From Gnetum montanum (taxonomy: Eukaryota; Streptophyta; Gnetopsida; Gnetales; Gnetaceae), in the NCBI GenBank assembly GCA_015680685.1, contig MNCI01006585.1, forward strand, positions 124,001 through 188,000: a stretch of DNA of 64,000 nucleotides, read 5' to 3'. Below, piece by piece: positions 1 to 10,962 of this stretch (the stretch's first letter is position 1; every line of letters begins with the position of its first letter). The notes under the pieces were generated by a model. It did not search any database, was not told where the DNA came from, and worked only from the letters and a program-made list of their open reading frames with translations. The translations under genes and the position numbers were made by a program.

Positions 1-114
1 CATCAGCGTGAACACTATTCATCAACATGAGTACTATTCCTCAGCGTGAACACTATTCATCAACGTGAGTACTATTCATTAGTGTGAATACTATTCATCA
101 ATGTGAGTACTATT
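1..114. repeat. 19-bp tandem repeat in alternating pairs
   Basis: Six consecutive 19-bp units alternate between two types. One contains CAGCGTGAACACTATT and the other CAACGTGAGTACTATT, so the higher-order unit is 38 bp. The array may begin left of the window. It lies upstream of a TATA box at 515, so it could be a U3 or promoter repeat; that is inference. Confidence 0.85.
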
Positions 115-891
115 CACGCCTAGACAAAAGCACTCCAAATGCACACTAAAGACACGCCAAGACCAAATCAACTCACGTTGGGAGCCTTGGTGAAGCAGAG
201 ATGCCTCAAACAGCCACCAAACCACTCAAATCAACATTCTGCAGCAGTCAATTCAAGAGGCCATGAAGTTTCAAGCAAGCCGGAGTCAATCCCTCTTGGA
301 ATTCATTGTAAATTTCATTGTAAGCCTCACCATCTGTGAGCTTGTCAAGCTCTGACGTTGCTTCCATGGGTGTAAGCCAGCTTGCATTGTAAGATACAGT
401 GTATCTGGTCTAAAATGTAGTCTGCCCATGTACACCTGTCATGCGATCCATTTTTCTCAGATCACACAGCCATTGATCTCATTCACGAATCCTATTCCCA
501 AGCCTGGAAAAATGTATAAATACCTTGTTCATGGACACAAATGGGGTTGGCAAAAAAATTCAAAGAAGAAAAGCAAACAATCCTGAGCCCGAATGCACAT
601 GATTCCCAGCGCCTGTAAACATTTCACATCAGAGCTTAACGTTCAACTTGCAACGCAACTATATTTTGACCGATGTACATCTTGTTGAGTAATACAACCT
701 TGTTCATTATTTGCCATCCATTGTGTTGTTCTAATTTATTGTTTGCATTGTTTCATTTCATTACATGTTCCTGCATACATTCTGTTTAAGTTTACGTTTC
801 ATTACATCTTCTTATGTTTCGTTACTTTTTGTTACGTTACTTTGCGTTACATTATTTTCCTTATTTTACATTTGTGACAATAACCCCAACA
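115..891 (+). mobile_element. LTR-like promoter region, plus strand
   Basis: I see no coding sequence. A clear TATA box (515-522) is followed by a leader and then by a T-rich stretch (about 740-870) with repeated GTTAC and GTTTC words. The stretch ends in AACCCCAACA at 891. This layout fits the U3, R and U5 parts of a plant gypsy LTR. I found no second copy in the window and no clear primer binding site after 891. It could be one LTR of an element that extends left, or a solo LTR. Confidence 0.4.
515..522 (+). promoter_or_regulatory. TATA box (TATAAATA)
   Basis: A perfect plant TATA box in a non-AT-biased setting. It is the best-supported promoter element of the LTR-like region at the left edge. 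Confidence 0.55.
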
Positions 892-1936
892 TAGGCAATA
901 GCGTATGCTCGGGAAAGTCCTTGGTTGATCTGCATGCAAACCATCCAAGGCACTTTGCCTTCATTTTTCCAACTTGCCCTCACGCGAAGGGGGTCATCTA
1001 TGTCTCTCTGGAGATCTTTCTACGTACATTTTTCCTCCAGCCTTACATCGACGATTTCAGACAGTACAAGGTGTTTCTTCCCTGAGATGAGTTTCATTAC
1101 ATTCATATGGGACTTTGTCTGGCCTACAAATGCTTCCCATGTGACAAGTTGCGTTACGCACATCATGGACTTTGCGGTTGAGCATATGGGAGGGCTTTAC
1201 ACACGTCAAGAAAGCTTGTAAAAGAGATGTGAAAAGGGAAACTATGGGTGTGAGAAATGAGATGACGAAAGTTAAAAGGAAGGGCAGGATGTGCACTTCC
1301 AAGTTGATAAGCTAGTCAGAGCAGTCACCTCGAAACAATGTCGTTTCTTGTCATCTTGGCGAAACACATCCCTGACCGACACCATCTCGGCCCGTATCCT
1401 ACAAGTGCAATAGACAGAAGACTAGAGAAATATAACCATGAAATATAGTTAGACAAATATCTTACTTGATTTAGACATCATTGAAGTGGTAGGAATTTTT
1501 GTTGAGGCATGCAACGTCCAAAGCAAGAAGGCCAGCAGCGGTTCTGGCAACAACAGGCTGAAGGAGTCAGCACCGAGGGAGCTAGGAGTTATGGTGATGT
1601 GAGTGCTTAAGAGTCTCCGCCCAAGGTAAACCTCATGAAATTCAACTGTAAGGTGAGAGGCCTAATAGCTAAAGGTCTTTTAACCTTAGATGATGGCAAG
1701 GGCTGGAGGATAGCAACTTTGTGGCTGGGCCACAATAGTGCTGAGACTCCAGCAGTAGGTGCTGAAAATGGAAGCTACTGCCAGGGCAATGGGCTGTGGT
1801 AGTGGCAACTCCAGAAAGTCAGCAAGATGTCAGATGACATCTCCAGAGGATCAGTAAGATGCCAAGGGTAGTGGCATCACATATGTTCCAGAGGGTGTTC
1901 TTTTTTCATCATGAACCGCGTTTTGAAACTACAACA
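892..1936. other. No gene; possible minus-strand 3' LTR
   Basis: Open frames of about 80-106 codons occur here, but they overlap on both strands and match nothing I recognise. The right edge reads CTACAACA and abuts a minus-strand polypurine tract. Part of the stretch could therefore be the 3' LTR of the Tat-type element to the right. I did not find the matching 5' copy. Confidence 0.3.
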
Positions 1937-1950
1937 CCCCACCCCATGCC
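1937..1950 (-). other. Candidate polypurine tract of the Tat-type element
   Basis: On the minus strand the sequence reads GGCATGGGGTGGGG followed by TGTTGTAG. This is a G-rich tract directly before a TG dinucleotide, the usual junction between the internal region and a 3' LTR. It lies about 420 bp beyond the end of the pol frame, a reasonable distance. Confidence 0.45.
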
Positions 1951-2020
1951 GACACTGTGCATGCTCACTTGTTTGAGTGGTGCCGAATGCGAGTTGTGAA
2001 CATTATGTCACAAACCCAAT

Positions 2021-2345
2021 TTAAGGTCATGGTAGACCATATGGTATACTGGTTTAAGGTCCCAGCAGACCGCAATGCACTAATTTAAGGTCCTAACATA
2101 CCGTTTTGCTAGTTTAAAGTCCTAGCAAACCGTTGTGCTAGTTTATCATCGTAGTAGATGATGGATGGGCTAGTTTAAGGTTGTAGAAAACCATCTGTGC
2201 TAGTTTAACATCATAGAGGATGTTCTATGCCAGTTCATAGTCATAGCAGACTGTCTACGCTAATTTATAGTCATAGCAGACTATGGATGTCAGTTTATAG
2301 TTATAGCAGACTATGGATGCCAATTTATAGTCATACTGGACTATG
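2021..2345. repeat. Hairpin tandem repeat cluster 1 (about 30-bp period)
   Basis: About eleven units share the pattern AGTTTA, a stem arm of 4-6 bases, a 6-base loop like ATAGCA, and the complementary arm. The arms differ between units but remain complementary. Examples are GGTC/GACC (2,025), ATCATC/GATGAT (2,145), GGTT/AACC (2,179), AACATC/GATGTT (2,207) and ATAGTC/GACTAT (2,267). The third and fourth units have broken stems. The cluster lies in the spacer between the pol stop and the candidate polypurine tract. Confidence 0.9.
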
Positions 2346-2366
2346 GATGCTTACCTTGCTTTTGCG

Positions 2367-3480
2367 TTAGATGTAGTATGGCTTCACGTATAAGTGGTTC
2401 ATAGGATTTTCAAACTCTCTACCATCCATGTCTGCGAGTTTGAAGGCTCCATTCTCGTAGGCTTTTGTGACTACGAATGCACCTTCCCAGTTTGCTGAAA
2501 ACTTGTCTACATGTTCAAGGGCAGCTTTCAGGACTAGGTCACCCTCTTTAATTGATCGTTGATGTAGGTATTCATGATGCTTTTGCCACTATTTGTCCTG
2601 ATACCATTTGATACGACCCAGCGTATGTGCACACTCTTCCTCTAGGGAGTCAAGGTCGATGGTCCTTGACTCGTTGTTCTGGGCCTCATTTACGATGCTC
2701 GAAAGGATCATCCGTAGTGATGATACTTGCAATTCAATAGGTAACACTACCTTAGATCCGTAAACTAGGCTATAAGGAGTCTTACCTGTAGCCGTCTTGC
2801 ATGTCGTATGGTAGTCCCACAACACATTTAGGATTTACTCATGCCATCGCCTCTTGCTATTGCTAAGCATTCTTTAAAGCAAGTTGATGATGGCCTTGTT
2901 TGTTGCTTCTGCATGACCATTTGCTTGCGGGTAATATGGTGATGAAATGGATTGCTTAATACCAAGGTTTCTACAAATGGTTTTGGTTTCCGTGCTACTA
3001 AACTATGGTCCATTGTCTGTCATAATAGTTATAGGAAGACCAAACCTTGTTACAATGTTTTCTAAGATGAAGTGGCAAACCTGTTGAGATGTAGTTTTTC
3101 TAAGGGGGATAGCCTCTACCCACTTCGTAAAGTACTTGGTGGCAGTAATGATGAAGCTATGCCCTAAGGAAGACTTAGGTGTTATGGGTCCTATGATATC
3201 TAGTCCCCATCGTTGGAATGGCCAAGTGATCTACGTAGGGTACAACTCAGTAGGTGACATGTGTATAAGGTTTGCATGACATTAACACGTGTCACACGTT
3301 TTGACTTTAGCAAAGCAATCTCATTCCATGCAAGGCTAATAATACCCTAGGTGTCTGATCTTAGCTACCATGGCCCTGGGAGCTATGTGTCCTCCACATA
3401 GTCCTTCATGGACCTCGCCAACAATTTTTTGTGCCTCCTCCCCACCAATGCAAGTTAACAGTATTCCATCAAAGGAGTGC
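2367..3480 (-). pseudogene. Integrase, Tat-type gypsy element
   Basis: This is the C-terminal part of a decayed pol, read on the minus strand. A zinc-binding part lies near 3,290. The catalytic core keeps all three acidic residues: GLDIIGP near 3,200, TDNGP near 3,015 and HAEATNK near 2,915. The C-terminal part ends in a typical NWEGAF and NHLYVKPYYI region and stops at a TAA (2,367-2,369) where the family usually ends. In-frame stops and a split near 2,826 show it is dead. It would insert the cDNA copy into the chromosome. Confidence 0.85.
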
Positions 3481-4245
3481 TTACATAAGGTATTATCTCC
3501 CACGAGGACATATTGCTATGCTCACTTATGGATTGCATCCTTTTGGGTAGATGTCAAGCAGTGTGGGGGTTCACAATGCTGCAGGTAGGCTTTCACATTA
3601 GCGTACCACTCTTGGGTGTTGGTAGTGCTTACAAAGGCCACGTGTACTTCTTGGGTGATAGGGTCTGTGCATTCTATTATTAAAGCAAGTAAAGTTGCAA
3701 ACAAGTGTGGAGGCATGTTTAACGCTAGCGTAGCTAAGGCATCGACTATAGTGTTTTCGCTGTGTGGCATATGCTAGATGTCTATCATGGTGAATTGTTT
3801 CAACAAGTTTTGGGCCAAATCACAGTAAGGTTGTAAGTGCAAATCTTTACAAGTGTAGACTTCAGTGATTTGATTGACAACAGGTTGAGAATCACCTCAG
3901 ATTTCCAAATGTTAAATCTTTAATTGCTAAGCTACTAGGAGGCCCCTAAGGATTCCTCCGTACTCAGCTACATTGTTCGTATAAAGGAACATGAAGCGGT
4001 AAGCAAAAGGTTGCATGTCTCCTGAGGGGAACATAATGACGGTGGCAACACTACCACCTCGTGTGGTTGAGGCGTTGTCGAAATGTAAAGTTGCCTCAAA
4101 ATGCAATGGCACAGGGTTGACACTGCTAACGTGTTCATTGAGGAATTCAGGTTCTATGGTTGCCCGATCATCGACGGGTGAGACAGTAAGTTGCATGGCT
4201 ATAGCTTATCCCTTCGTCAATGATTGGGTTACATAGTGTAAATTG
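3480..4245 (-). pseudogene. Second (archaeal-type) RNase H domain of Tat pol
   Basis: Visible pieces read LHFDNAS, then FLYTNNVAEYGG, then PHSENTIVDALATLAL. This order of a DGAS-like start, a TNNVAEY centre and a DALA end marks the additional RNase H found in Tat-lineage elements between the first RNase H and integrase. Its presence is the main reason for assigning the element to Tat rather than Athila. The frame is broken near 3,780-3,920. Confidence 0.8.
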
Positions 4246-4640
4246 AATTCCACCATAATAGCTTTCCATCAAGCTATCCTACTACTTTCACATAAGTTTT
4301 TGGTGATAGCCTGAAGTACGTTACTTTTGCATATAACGTTCACTTGGCTATGGAATAGGTAGTGTCTCCACTTCTTTAATGCGAACACTAGGGAGAGACA
4401 ATTCCTTTTCACTTCATTGTATTTGGCTTCATATGCGATTAATGCATGGCTCAAGTAATAGACTAGGAGTTCAGAGTCATCTTCTCTTTTTTGGCATAAC
4501 AGTGCTATGATAGATGTGTCCGAGGTGGCAAGGTAGATGTAAAAAGGCTTATCTCTCTGTGGTGGGTAAATAGTTGGGAGGTATAAAAGCTCTTTCTTTA
4601 AGTTATCAAAGGCTTTTTGACATTGGGTTGTCCACTCGAA
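4245..4640 (-). pseudogene. RT-linked RNase H of Tat pol
   Basis: The readable part has an AEAKYNEVKRNCLSLVFAL-like motif and KKWRHYLF, as in the RNase H that follows gypsy reverse transcriptases. It would remove the RNA strand after first-strand synthesis. Stops separate it from the RT to its right on the minus strand. Confidence 0.75.
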
Positions 4641-5866
4641 GTTAACCCCTTTCTTTAGTAAGTGTTACATGGGGTATAACTTGTCATTCAACCTTGCTAT
4701 AAACCTTCTGGTTAACTATATTCTACCTTGCAACCTGCATAATTCTTTAACGTTAGTAGGGGGTGTTAGGTTAATGATGGCCTTAACTTTGTTAGGATCC
4801 ACTTAGCATGCACCTTGTTTTAACACTGAAAACACATTTCTTTGGGTTAAGACGCAAATCATGCCTATGACAACGCTTGAGGACTACCTCTAGATCTATG
4901 GGATGATTGATAGCTACCTTAGACTTGAATGCTATGTCATCCACATAGTTGTTGAGTCTTTCTAAAAGTTAGTTGCTAAATATGTAGGTCATGGCTCATT
5001 GATAGGTTGCTCTGGCATTCTTTAAACCAAAGGGCATCATAGTGTAACAAAACGTTCCCCAAGGGGTCATGAACATAGTTGTCAACTGATGCTTTGGATT
5101 TATGCAAATTTGATTGTAACCCGAGAACCCATCCATAAAGGATAATAAAGCATGACCATCCATAGTGTCAATGAGTTGGTCGATACTTGAAAATGGGAAG
5201 TCATTTTTAATCGTTTCTTTGTTGAGATCTCGAAAGTCTATATAGATTCGTGTACCTTTCATTTTCTTAGAGACTAAAACGATGTTTGATACCCATTCTG
5301 AGTAATCGACTGCATGAATGAAGCCTGCTTGGTATAGCTTAATGATTTCATCACGTACAGCTAGTGCGATTTCTGGTTTAATTTTTCAAGCCTTTTATTT
5401 AACCGATTTGACACATGGGTCCAATACAATGTTATCTTGTATTAGCCATGGGTCTAAGCCCTGCATGTCATTGTAGGACCATGCGAATACTTTGATGTTA
5501 TCTTAAAGGACTCCGGATACATCCTTTTGCATTTTTTGATCTAGGAGGGAACTTAGTTTTAGTGTTTTTATTTCCCCTTGGATGTCGTTACTAGTGCTTC
5601 AATGATAGGGTCCTCAGTCATATCCCTGGCCTCTAAGTCTAAGGCTTGGACCAAATGTTTAGGCCAATCTAGGGATGTTTCTATGGATGTTACAATGTTA
5701 TCAGTACATGCATCCCAGTCTATTGATTCTAAGTTCAGATATCTTGCAAGCTTACCATGAGCACCGGTCAAGGTTAAAAGTGAGCGTAGATCATACTGCA
5801 TGGCCATCTTGTTTAACCTACCAAAATAAGAGGAAGCCAAGTCAAGTGATACCTATTTGTAGCTAT
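4640..5866 (-). pseudogene. Reverse transcriptase, Tat-type gypsy element
   Basis: The strongest piece, 4,996-5,262, has YIDFRDLNKETIKNDFP, LLSFMDGFSGYNQI, TPWGTFCY and MPFGLKNARATYQ in the expected order. The catalytic YVDD is intact at 4,936-4,947. The N-terminal extension (5,568-5,866) also reads well, including the stretch before the RT that is typical of Tat elements. Several stops interrupt it. The frame begins just left of a single-N gap, so its true start is uncertain. Confidence 0.88.
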
Positions 5867-5872
5867 AGTGCA

Positions 5873-5966
5873 TGATAATAAGTATTTGCAAAGCAATAAT
5901 GGAACATGAAATAATTTTNGTGATAATAAGTATTTGCAAAGCAATAATGGAACATGAAATAATTTT
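5873..5966. other. Single-N gap with 46-bp flanking duplication
   Basis: The N at 5,919 is preceded by bases 5,873-5,918. These recur exactly at 5,921-5,966, with one odd base between. The same pattern surrounds the other two Ns in the window, so an assembly join is the best explanation. Confidence 0.85.
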
Positions 5967-5997
5967 TTACTATTCGGCCAAGTTTGTAGGTTACTTG

Positions 5998-6262
5998 TTT
6001 AAGGTCTTAGCGGACCGTGAACAAGTTTGAACATGCTAGGGTCATTAATTTTTCCAGTTTAAGGTCATGGCAGATCATTAATGGGTTGTAAGGGTAAGGT
6101 TACTAGTTTAAGGTCTTTGTAGACCGTTAATGGGTGGGTCTGTAAAGGTCACTAGTTTAAGGTCTTTGCGGACCGCCAACGGGTAGGCTTTGTAAAATTT
6201 CACTAGTTTAAGGTCTTTGTGGACCACAGTATGTAGGCTTCGTAAAGGTAGGTTAGTAATTT
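5998..6262. repeat. Hairpin tandem repeat cluster 2 (about 50-60 bp period)
   Basis: Five units carry AGTTTAAGGTC, a 6-base loop and GACC: stems at 6,002, 6,063 (GGTC/GATC, one wobble), 6,112, 6,161 and 6,212. A degenerate sixth start lies near 6,258. The lead-in word and 6-base loop match cluster 1, but units are longer. It sits between the start of the RT frame and the plus-strand gene. Confidence 0.85.
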
Positions 6263-6417
6263 AAGGTGGGACAAAATTTTCGGTTAGGCCCCATCTATTA
6301 TGCTGCAAACAACGATGCTACACTAGAGCAAGATTGTGACGTGAAAGTGCTACGCTATACGGGGCATCCCACATTACCCGAGGTGCAAAAATGGCAAGTT
6401 CTATACACCATGTTGGC

Positions 6418-6425
6418 TATAAATA
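6418..6425 (+). promoter_or_regulatory. TATA box of the plus-strand gene
   Basis: TATAAATA followed by GGGG, 74 bases before an ATG (6,499) that opens a 60-codon frame. The spacing fits transcription starting near 6,450 and a short leader. Little else is identifiable in 6,263-6,417. Confidence 0.55.
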
Positions 6426-6498
6426 GGGGTTTACCCATGGTAAACTTATCATTTTTGTTGTCAGAGTGTAGAGCCCACATCCAGAGCATAGTGTTGTT

Positions 6499-6681
6499 AT
6501 GCCGAAGAGAGCGAAGCAGTGCAGCGTTGTAGTTGATAGAGAACTTGCAAGCAAAACAATGGCACCCAAAGGCAAATGCAAGCACCGAGGGCTCGCTATG
6601 GTGAATGAAGTCAAAGACACTTTGGGGAGCCTGTCCCAAGCACATGTTGAAGTGCGAGAGCAGACTCTTGCTTCTCCATAA
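6499..6681 (+). pseudogene. Candidate first exon of the plus-strand gene
   Basis: A 60-codon frame, rich in lysine and arginine at its start (MPKRAKQ), directly downstream of the TATA box. I do not recognise the protein. The next coding exon probably starts at 7,508 after a strong acceptor (TTCATTATGCAG), so an intron of about 0.8 kb would follow. I could not fix its donor site. An opposite-strand frame overlaps it but has no promoter. Confidence 0.4.
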
Positions 6682-7507
6682 GTTACTACATCACCTTTGT
6701 CTTTCAGACTTCAGCAATCATTATTATTGAAATTCGTGTCTTTTGCCATTATCTTGGTCACAGTTTTGGCTGCTACACTACCGCTGTTGCTAGTTGGCCA
6801 CAGCGACTATACGGACGTTATGCTATAGCTGCATGCGATATCGCCTTGGCTGCCATTGTTGCAACTGCTTTATCACGGGGGTTTAGACGAGTCTAGACAA
6901 CGTAGCACATGGTTAGCGTAGTGTGTCGTCCTCAGGATAGTTTGGCCAGCTGCAAGATTTGACAAATGGGACACGTGTTTAATGTAGTACAGTGCAAGTT
7001 ATTTTGCACAGCAAAAGTATGGTTGTAGCATAATGAATTCTTTCTTGTCTACATTTTGTAATGTTTTTATTGCAATATGCTAGTACATCATAAAGTCTTT
7101 AGGTTCGTCACATTGCTACGTTGTTGAATCTGCAATACTGCTACGTTGCTGAATCTATTTTTTGTTAAGTTTTCCATGTTGCCATGCTTGTCATAGTAAT
7201 GTGTTGCACATCATTGTATTGTGTTCATCTGCTAGCATTTCTACGTGTCATGCGTTTGCATTTAGATGTTGTTACATTATGCGGGGGTTGATGCCTATGC
7301 TACGCTACAAGTCTTGCGTTGCTATGTTGCCCATTATTTTTATTCAATTTTGGTTTTTTTTAAAGAAAGATTTGCGATTGGGGGGGTCATGCTACAATAT
7401 ATGTAAAGAAAGTGTCATGCTACGCTACATGTAATCAGAGGGTTATGCTACGCTACATGTAAACTTCTCTTATATATAGTGCTAATGCCTCATGCTTCAT
7501 TATGCAG
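6682..7507 (+). other. Probable intron holding GCTACGCTAC repeats
   Basis: No convincing coding sequence. The word TATGCTACGCTACATG or close variants occur at 7,296, 7,416 and 7,444. The stretch ends in a pyrimidine-rich acceptor ending in CAG at 7,507. The same repeat word recurs in another intron of this gene and, in TAGCATAGC form, at 16.4-16.9 kb. Confidence 0.5.
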
Positions 7508-10500
7508 GGTCATGTTGAAACCCATCCTGATTGTTCTGGAGATTGTGGGAGTCTTGTGCTGTGTTACAACATCGGTGGCCAATGTGCCTCCTCCCCATGC
7601 ACATGTGGAGCGGTAGGAGGTCTGGTTCTGGGAGGGCGCACGGGACTTCTTACAGTTCCTCCTCTAGCATTTTAATGTGATTGTTTGATCACACTTGTCA
7701 ACGGACACAACAGCCGCAATTACAAAAACCCTGTTGCCTGGGGCAAACTGGGGTATTCTAAAATTTTTGACTGATGGGTCAATTAGGGGCGAGCAAGCAA
7801 AAGGTTCCAACTAGCATCCAAAAAGCTTGAGATGCTTAAGTTGGATTTGGGAGATGCTTGACTATAAGTGCTATCACTTATACAACACGTTGTTTATTGC
7901 CCGTCACATGGGCACCTGCTTTTAGAACCCACCTGGAACCATTTATTATGCCGACGGGTGAGTTCTACGAAGGTATTTTGTTGTGTAATCCATTCTACAC
8001 TAGACATAGGTATTAACAGTGTATATATGCATTTTCCATGTGTTGCCAGGTTTTTTATTGACAATAGTGATCTCCACAATGACACAGATGGCTTGGCATT
8101 GGCACAGATGGCCCTGCGGGAATTTTCCTCCACTAGGAATGTGTGCATCGGTGTAATAGGCCAATTTGGAGGTGAGTTTAGAACATATCCAACCCAGTAT
8201 TCTCAATTTTATGGGAAGTGTAAAGAAACCAGTTGGTTGGATAGGGAGTGGACATCCCTTAGGCCATTCACCATCGAAAACATGTTGGTGGATTTCCCAC
8301 CATTTTCCATGTCATTTAAACCTGGTATGCTAAAGTTTGAATTCACTGTTACATGTTTAAGTGATGTTTACCTTTCACTAACCCTCTCTCTTTTTTTGGT
8401 TTATTTTTTTTATGAATCGTTTTAGTTAAGGAGAAATCCCAGGAGGTAACTATGATTTCCTCCAGGCGCAATGAGACCACCCTCTTTTTAAGTATGGGGA
8501 GGTGGAGGAGACCTACTGTTGGCTCTACAATGGGACCCCAACCACGCTTGTCCATAACCTTCAGGAGGCTAGGCTTATGGACTTATTTTTGGTTATTAAC
8601 TCGAATGTCTCGCCTGCCAAGATGCTTGCCCTAGCCGACTCCTTCTTCGAAAAGGTAGACTACTTCCACACGCGTGTTCATGGTGTGCATGTGGTGTTTG
8701 AGGTCAATGACCAGTTGTTTGCGGATTTTTTTGGCATCCCTTCTGATGGTCTCCCTATGGGAGAAAAATCCAAGGAAGATGCACACAATCAGGGGCACAT
8801 CAAGGAGTGGCTAGGGGAAGCCAAGGACTGAAAGGGGATCTATATGGAAAAAGTTAGGCTATGGGTGGCTAAAATAGTTTACCCTGTCTTCCATGCCCAT
8901 GCCTTCCCCAAGCTACTATCCCAAGGAGAAATCATTGGGATTGAGTAGGCTCAAATAATGAGAGACGTCAAGGAAGAGGGGACTCGTTATAATTGGGCCA
9001 AGCATCTTTGCAGAGGCATGCAGGTTGAAATGGTCAAGCTCCATGGGAAGCTTGAGTCCCATTTCAACATGCATCATGCCTTCTTCATAGCCTACTTGTG
9101 GCATTTCACGAAATTCTTGGTAGTTTGCAAGAATTAACTCTGGGTACTATAAGATTGTGGCTAGGTTTCCAAACTGTGGATCTGCTAAGTCTTTCGTACC
9201 ATCCAATCTCAAGAACCCCCAGAAGCTATTAGGGAATCATTTTCAATGACAACTAGGAATTAGGTAACATGCAACTTTCAGGCCCAGGACAGCTTGGAAG
9301 AGGCACCCCCTACTACCACTTGCAGTGCGACAAGAAGGGAACACCTCATTGCAGAGATGGTGACAACTAAATTGCAACACAAGAGGTCCCTTCCAGTTGA
9401 GGAACCTTCTTACATAGATGAGAGAAGAGGGAAGAAGCTGCAGCTCAAACTTCAAAAGTGCAACTCCGATTGGTATGTTTTTGGTTTGTTTATTTGCTAA
9501 TGTTCAATATGCTGTGTTATGCTAGGTAGCGTAGCGTAGCATAGCATAGCAACTACTTTAATTTGATGTTTTCTGCTTACTGCTATTATGCTTCATCAGC
9601 TGAGGAAGAAGAGGTAGCAGCCCCTACAATAGGGGCGACTAGCACAAACGAGGAGGCTCTGGCTACAAAGGAGGGGGCCCCGGCCTATGAAGAAGGGGCC
9701 CCTGCTATAAAAGAAAGGGCCTTGGCTGGTGAGGAGGAGGTCTCTGTCAATGAAGAGGAGGCCACTATGCCACTGTTACTAATGCCTTTGTATATGTGGT
9801 TAGCAACTTCCCATCTCAAGTGGGATCCCAAATGAGCGATTGAGGTCGACGTCGTGCCTGCATTTCCATTGGAGTACCCCATTGCATATATGACGTAGCG
9901 AGCCAATGTGCACTGTACTTTGCACGCTCCTTGTGGGAATGCAGATGCGTGAACGAAAACCTCTAGAAACAGGTGTAGAGGCTTGAGAAGGAGAAGGCCA
10001 ACCTAACCACCGAGGTGGGAGATCTTTGATCCAGGAATGAATTCTTGTTGGCCCGAGACACCAATGATGGCAGTTGGCACACGATCGTCATTAACTATGC
10101 AAGGTATTGGACGACCGTGCGGTGCAACAATGAGGCCAGTCGTGAGATAATAGAATAGTGCATGCAAATGGACCTATTAGCCTAGAAGAACCAAGACTAG
10201 AAGGACTATAATGCAAAGGTTTACGAGTAGGGGAAGGCACAGAAAAACCATAAATACATGTATAAGCTAGAACGTGCCACCTACCATAACCAATACAGGG
10301 ATGCCTTAGTTAAGTTGAATACTTACGAGGTATTTGTTGACATTATTAGCACTTTTGGTACTTACAATAGGTTCATGCAACAAGTGACAATGAGCAAATC
10401 TCCCAAAAGGGAAGTAGCCTTTCCCACGGGTGAAACTATCGCTACCGCCTTTTCTCCAGGACCACTGAGATGGACATCCATAGAAAAGGAAAAAGTTGCA

Positions 10501-10769
10501 ACAAGCGCTAACTTGGGAGATAGGAATTGGGCCAGTATCATAGAAGAGAAGATCTTGCAGTGCCTGGTAGCAGGCCTAGATCGGATACCCCCCAAAATAG
10601 GTGCAAGGCCATCTTGGGTCAGTTACCTTTTAGCATAGTGATACTTCGTTTTATTTGAGTCCTTATGGTGACTTTAGCTAACTATTTCATTTTTCCTATG
10701 GTGTAGAATCCAAATGAAAATACAAGGCCTAATGAAGCAGGGGACAATGGAGTAGGCGAAGGGTCATAG
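7508..10769 (+). pseudogene. Multi-exon gene of unknown function inside the Tat element
   Basis: Proposed exons are 7,508-7,957; 8,050-8,324; 8,431-9,471; 9,600-10,617; 10,707-10,769. Introns at 7,958-8,049, 8,325-8,430 and 10,618-10,706 begin GT, end AG and keep the frame. The last leads to a TAG stop at 10,767. The intron at 9,472-9,599 has strong sites but shifts frame by one. The frame has scattered stops and one frameshift near 9,905, so the gene is dead. A globular part (8,500-9,120) includes VHVVFEVNDQLFADFFGIP. It is followed by a Glu/Ala-rich degenerate repeat (EEGAPA-like, 9,600-9,780) and a coiled coil (RLEKEKANLTTEV, near 9,980). The layout recalls ORF3 of the Athila-like elements. 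No family is firmly recognised. Confidence 0.6.
9519..9550. repeat. TAGCG/TAGCA pentamer run in an intron
   Basis: The run reads TATGCTAGGTAGCG and then repeats TAGCG and TAGCA words. It can fold on itself because TATGCTA pairs with TAGCATA. It lies inside the intron-like stretch 9,472-9,599. Confidence 0.8.
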
Positions 10770-10962
10770 CATAGTAGCCGAATATTTTATTTGAATTCCC
10801 GCAAAGAATGTTACAAACATTATTGATTTATGAAAGAAAAAATGAATACGAAGAGATTTATTTTACTTTGAATTACGTGTTGTATTTATTTTTATTTTAT
10901 TTTACATATATTATTTTTTATGCATTAAATTTGTTAGGAGCATCTTGTTTTAGTTTTAGGCA

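Noticed and set aside
925-1302. Overlapping frames of about 80-100 codons on both strands
   Set aside because: They overlap each other, match nothing recognisable and lie in an LTR-like region, so chance is more likely.
2021-2345. CRISPR-like array of repeats and spacers
   Set aside because: Units have no constant repeat with unique spacers. Both arms and loops vary together, and the setting is plant retrotransposon DNA.
8172-8249. Additional intron starting at GTGAGT (8,172)
   Set aside because: The donor looks strong, but the reading frame runs on without stops to 8,324, and no good acceptor restores the frame.
6264-10800. Terminal inverted repeats marking the antisense gene as a DNA transposon
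   Set aside because: GGGACAAAATTTTCGG near 6,266 and GAATATTTTATTTGAATTCCC near 10,776 look loosely complementary, but they match poorly and have no target duplication.
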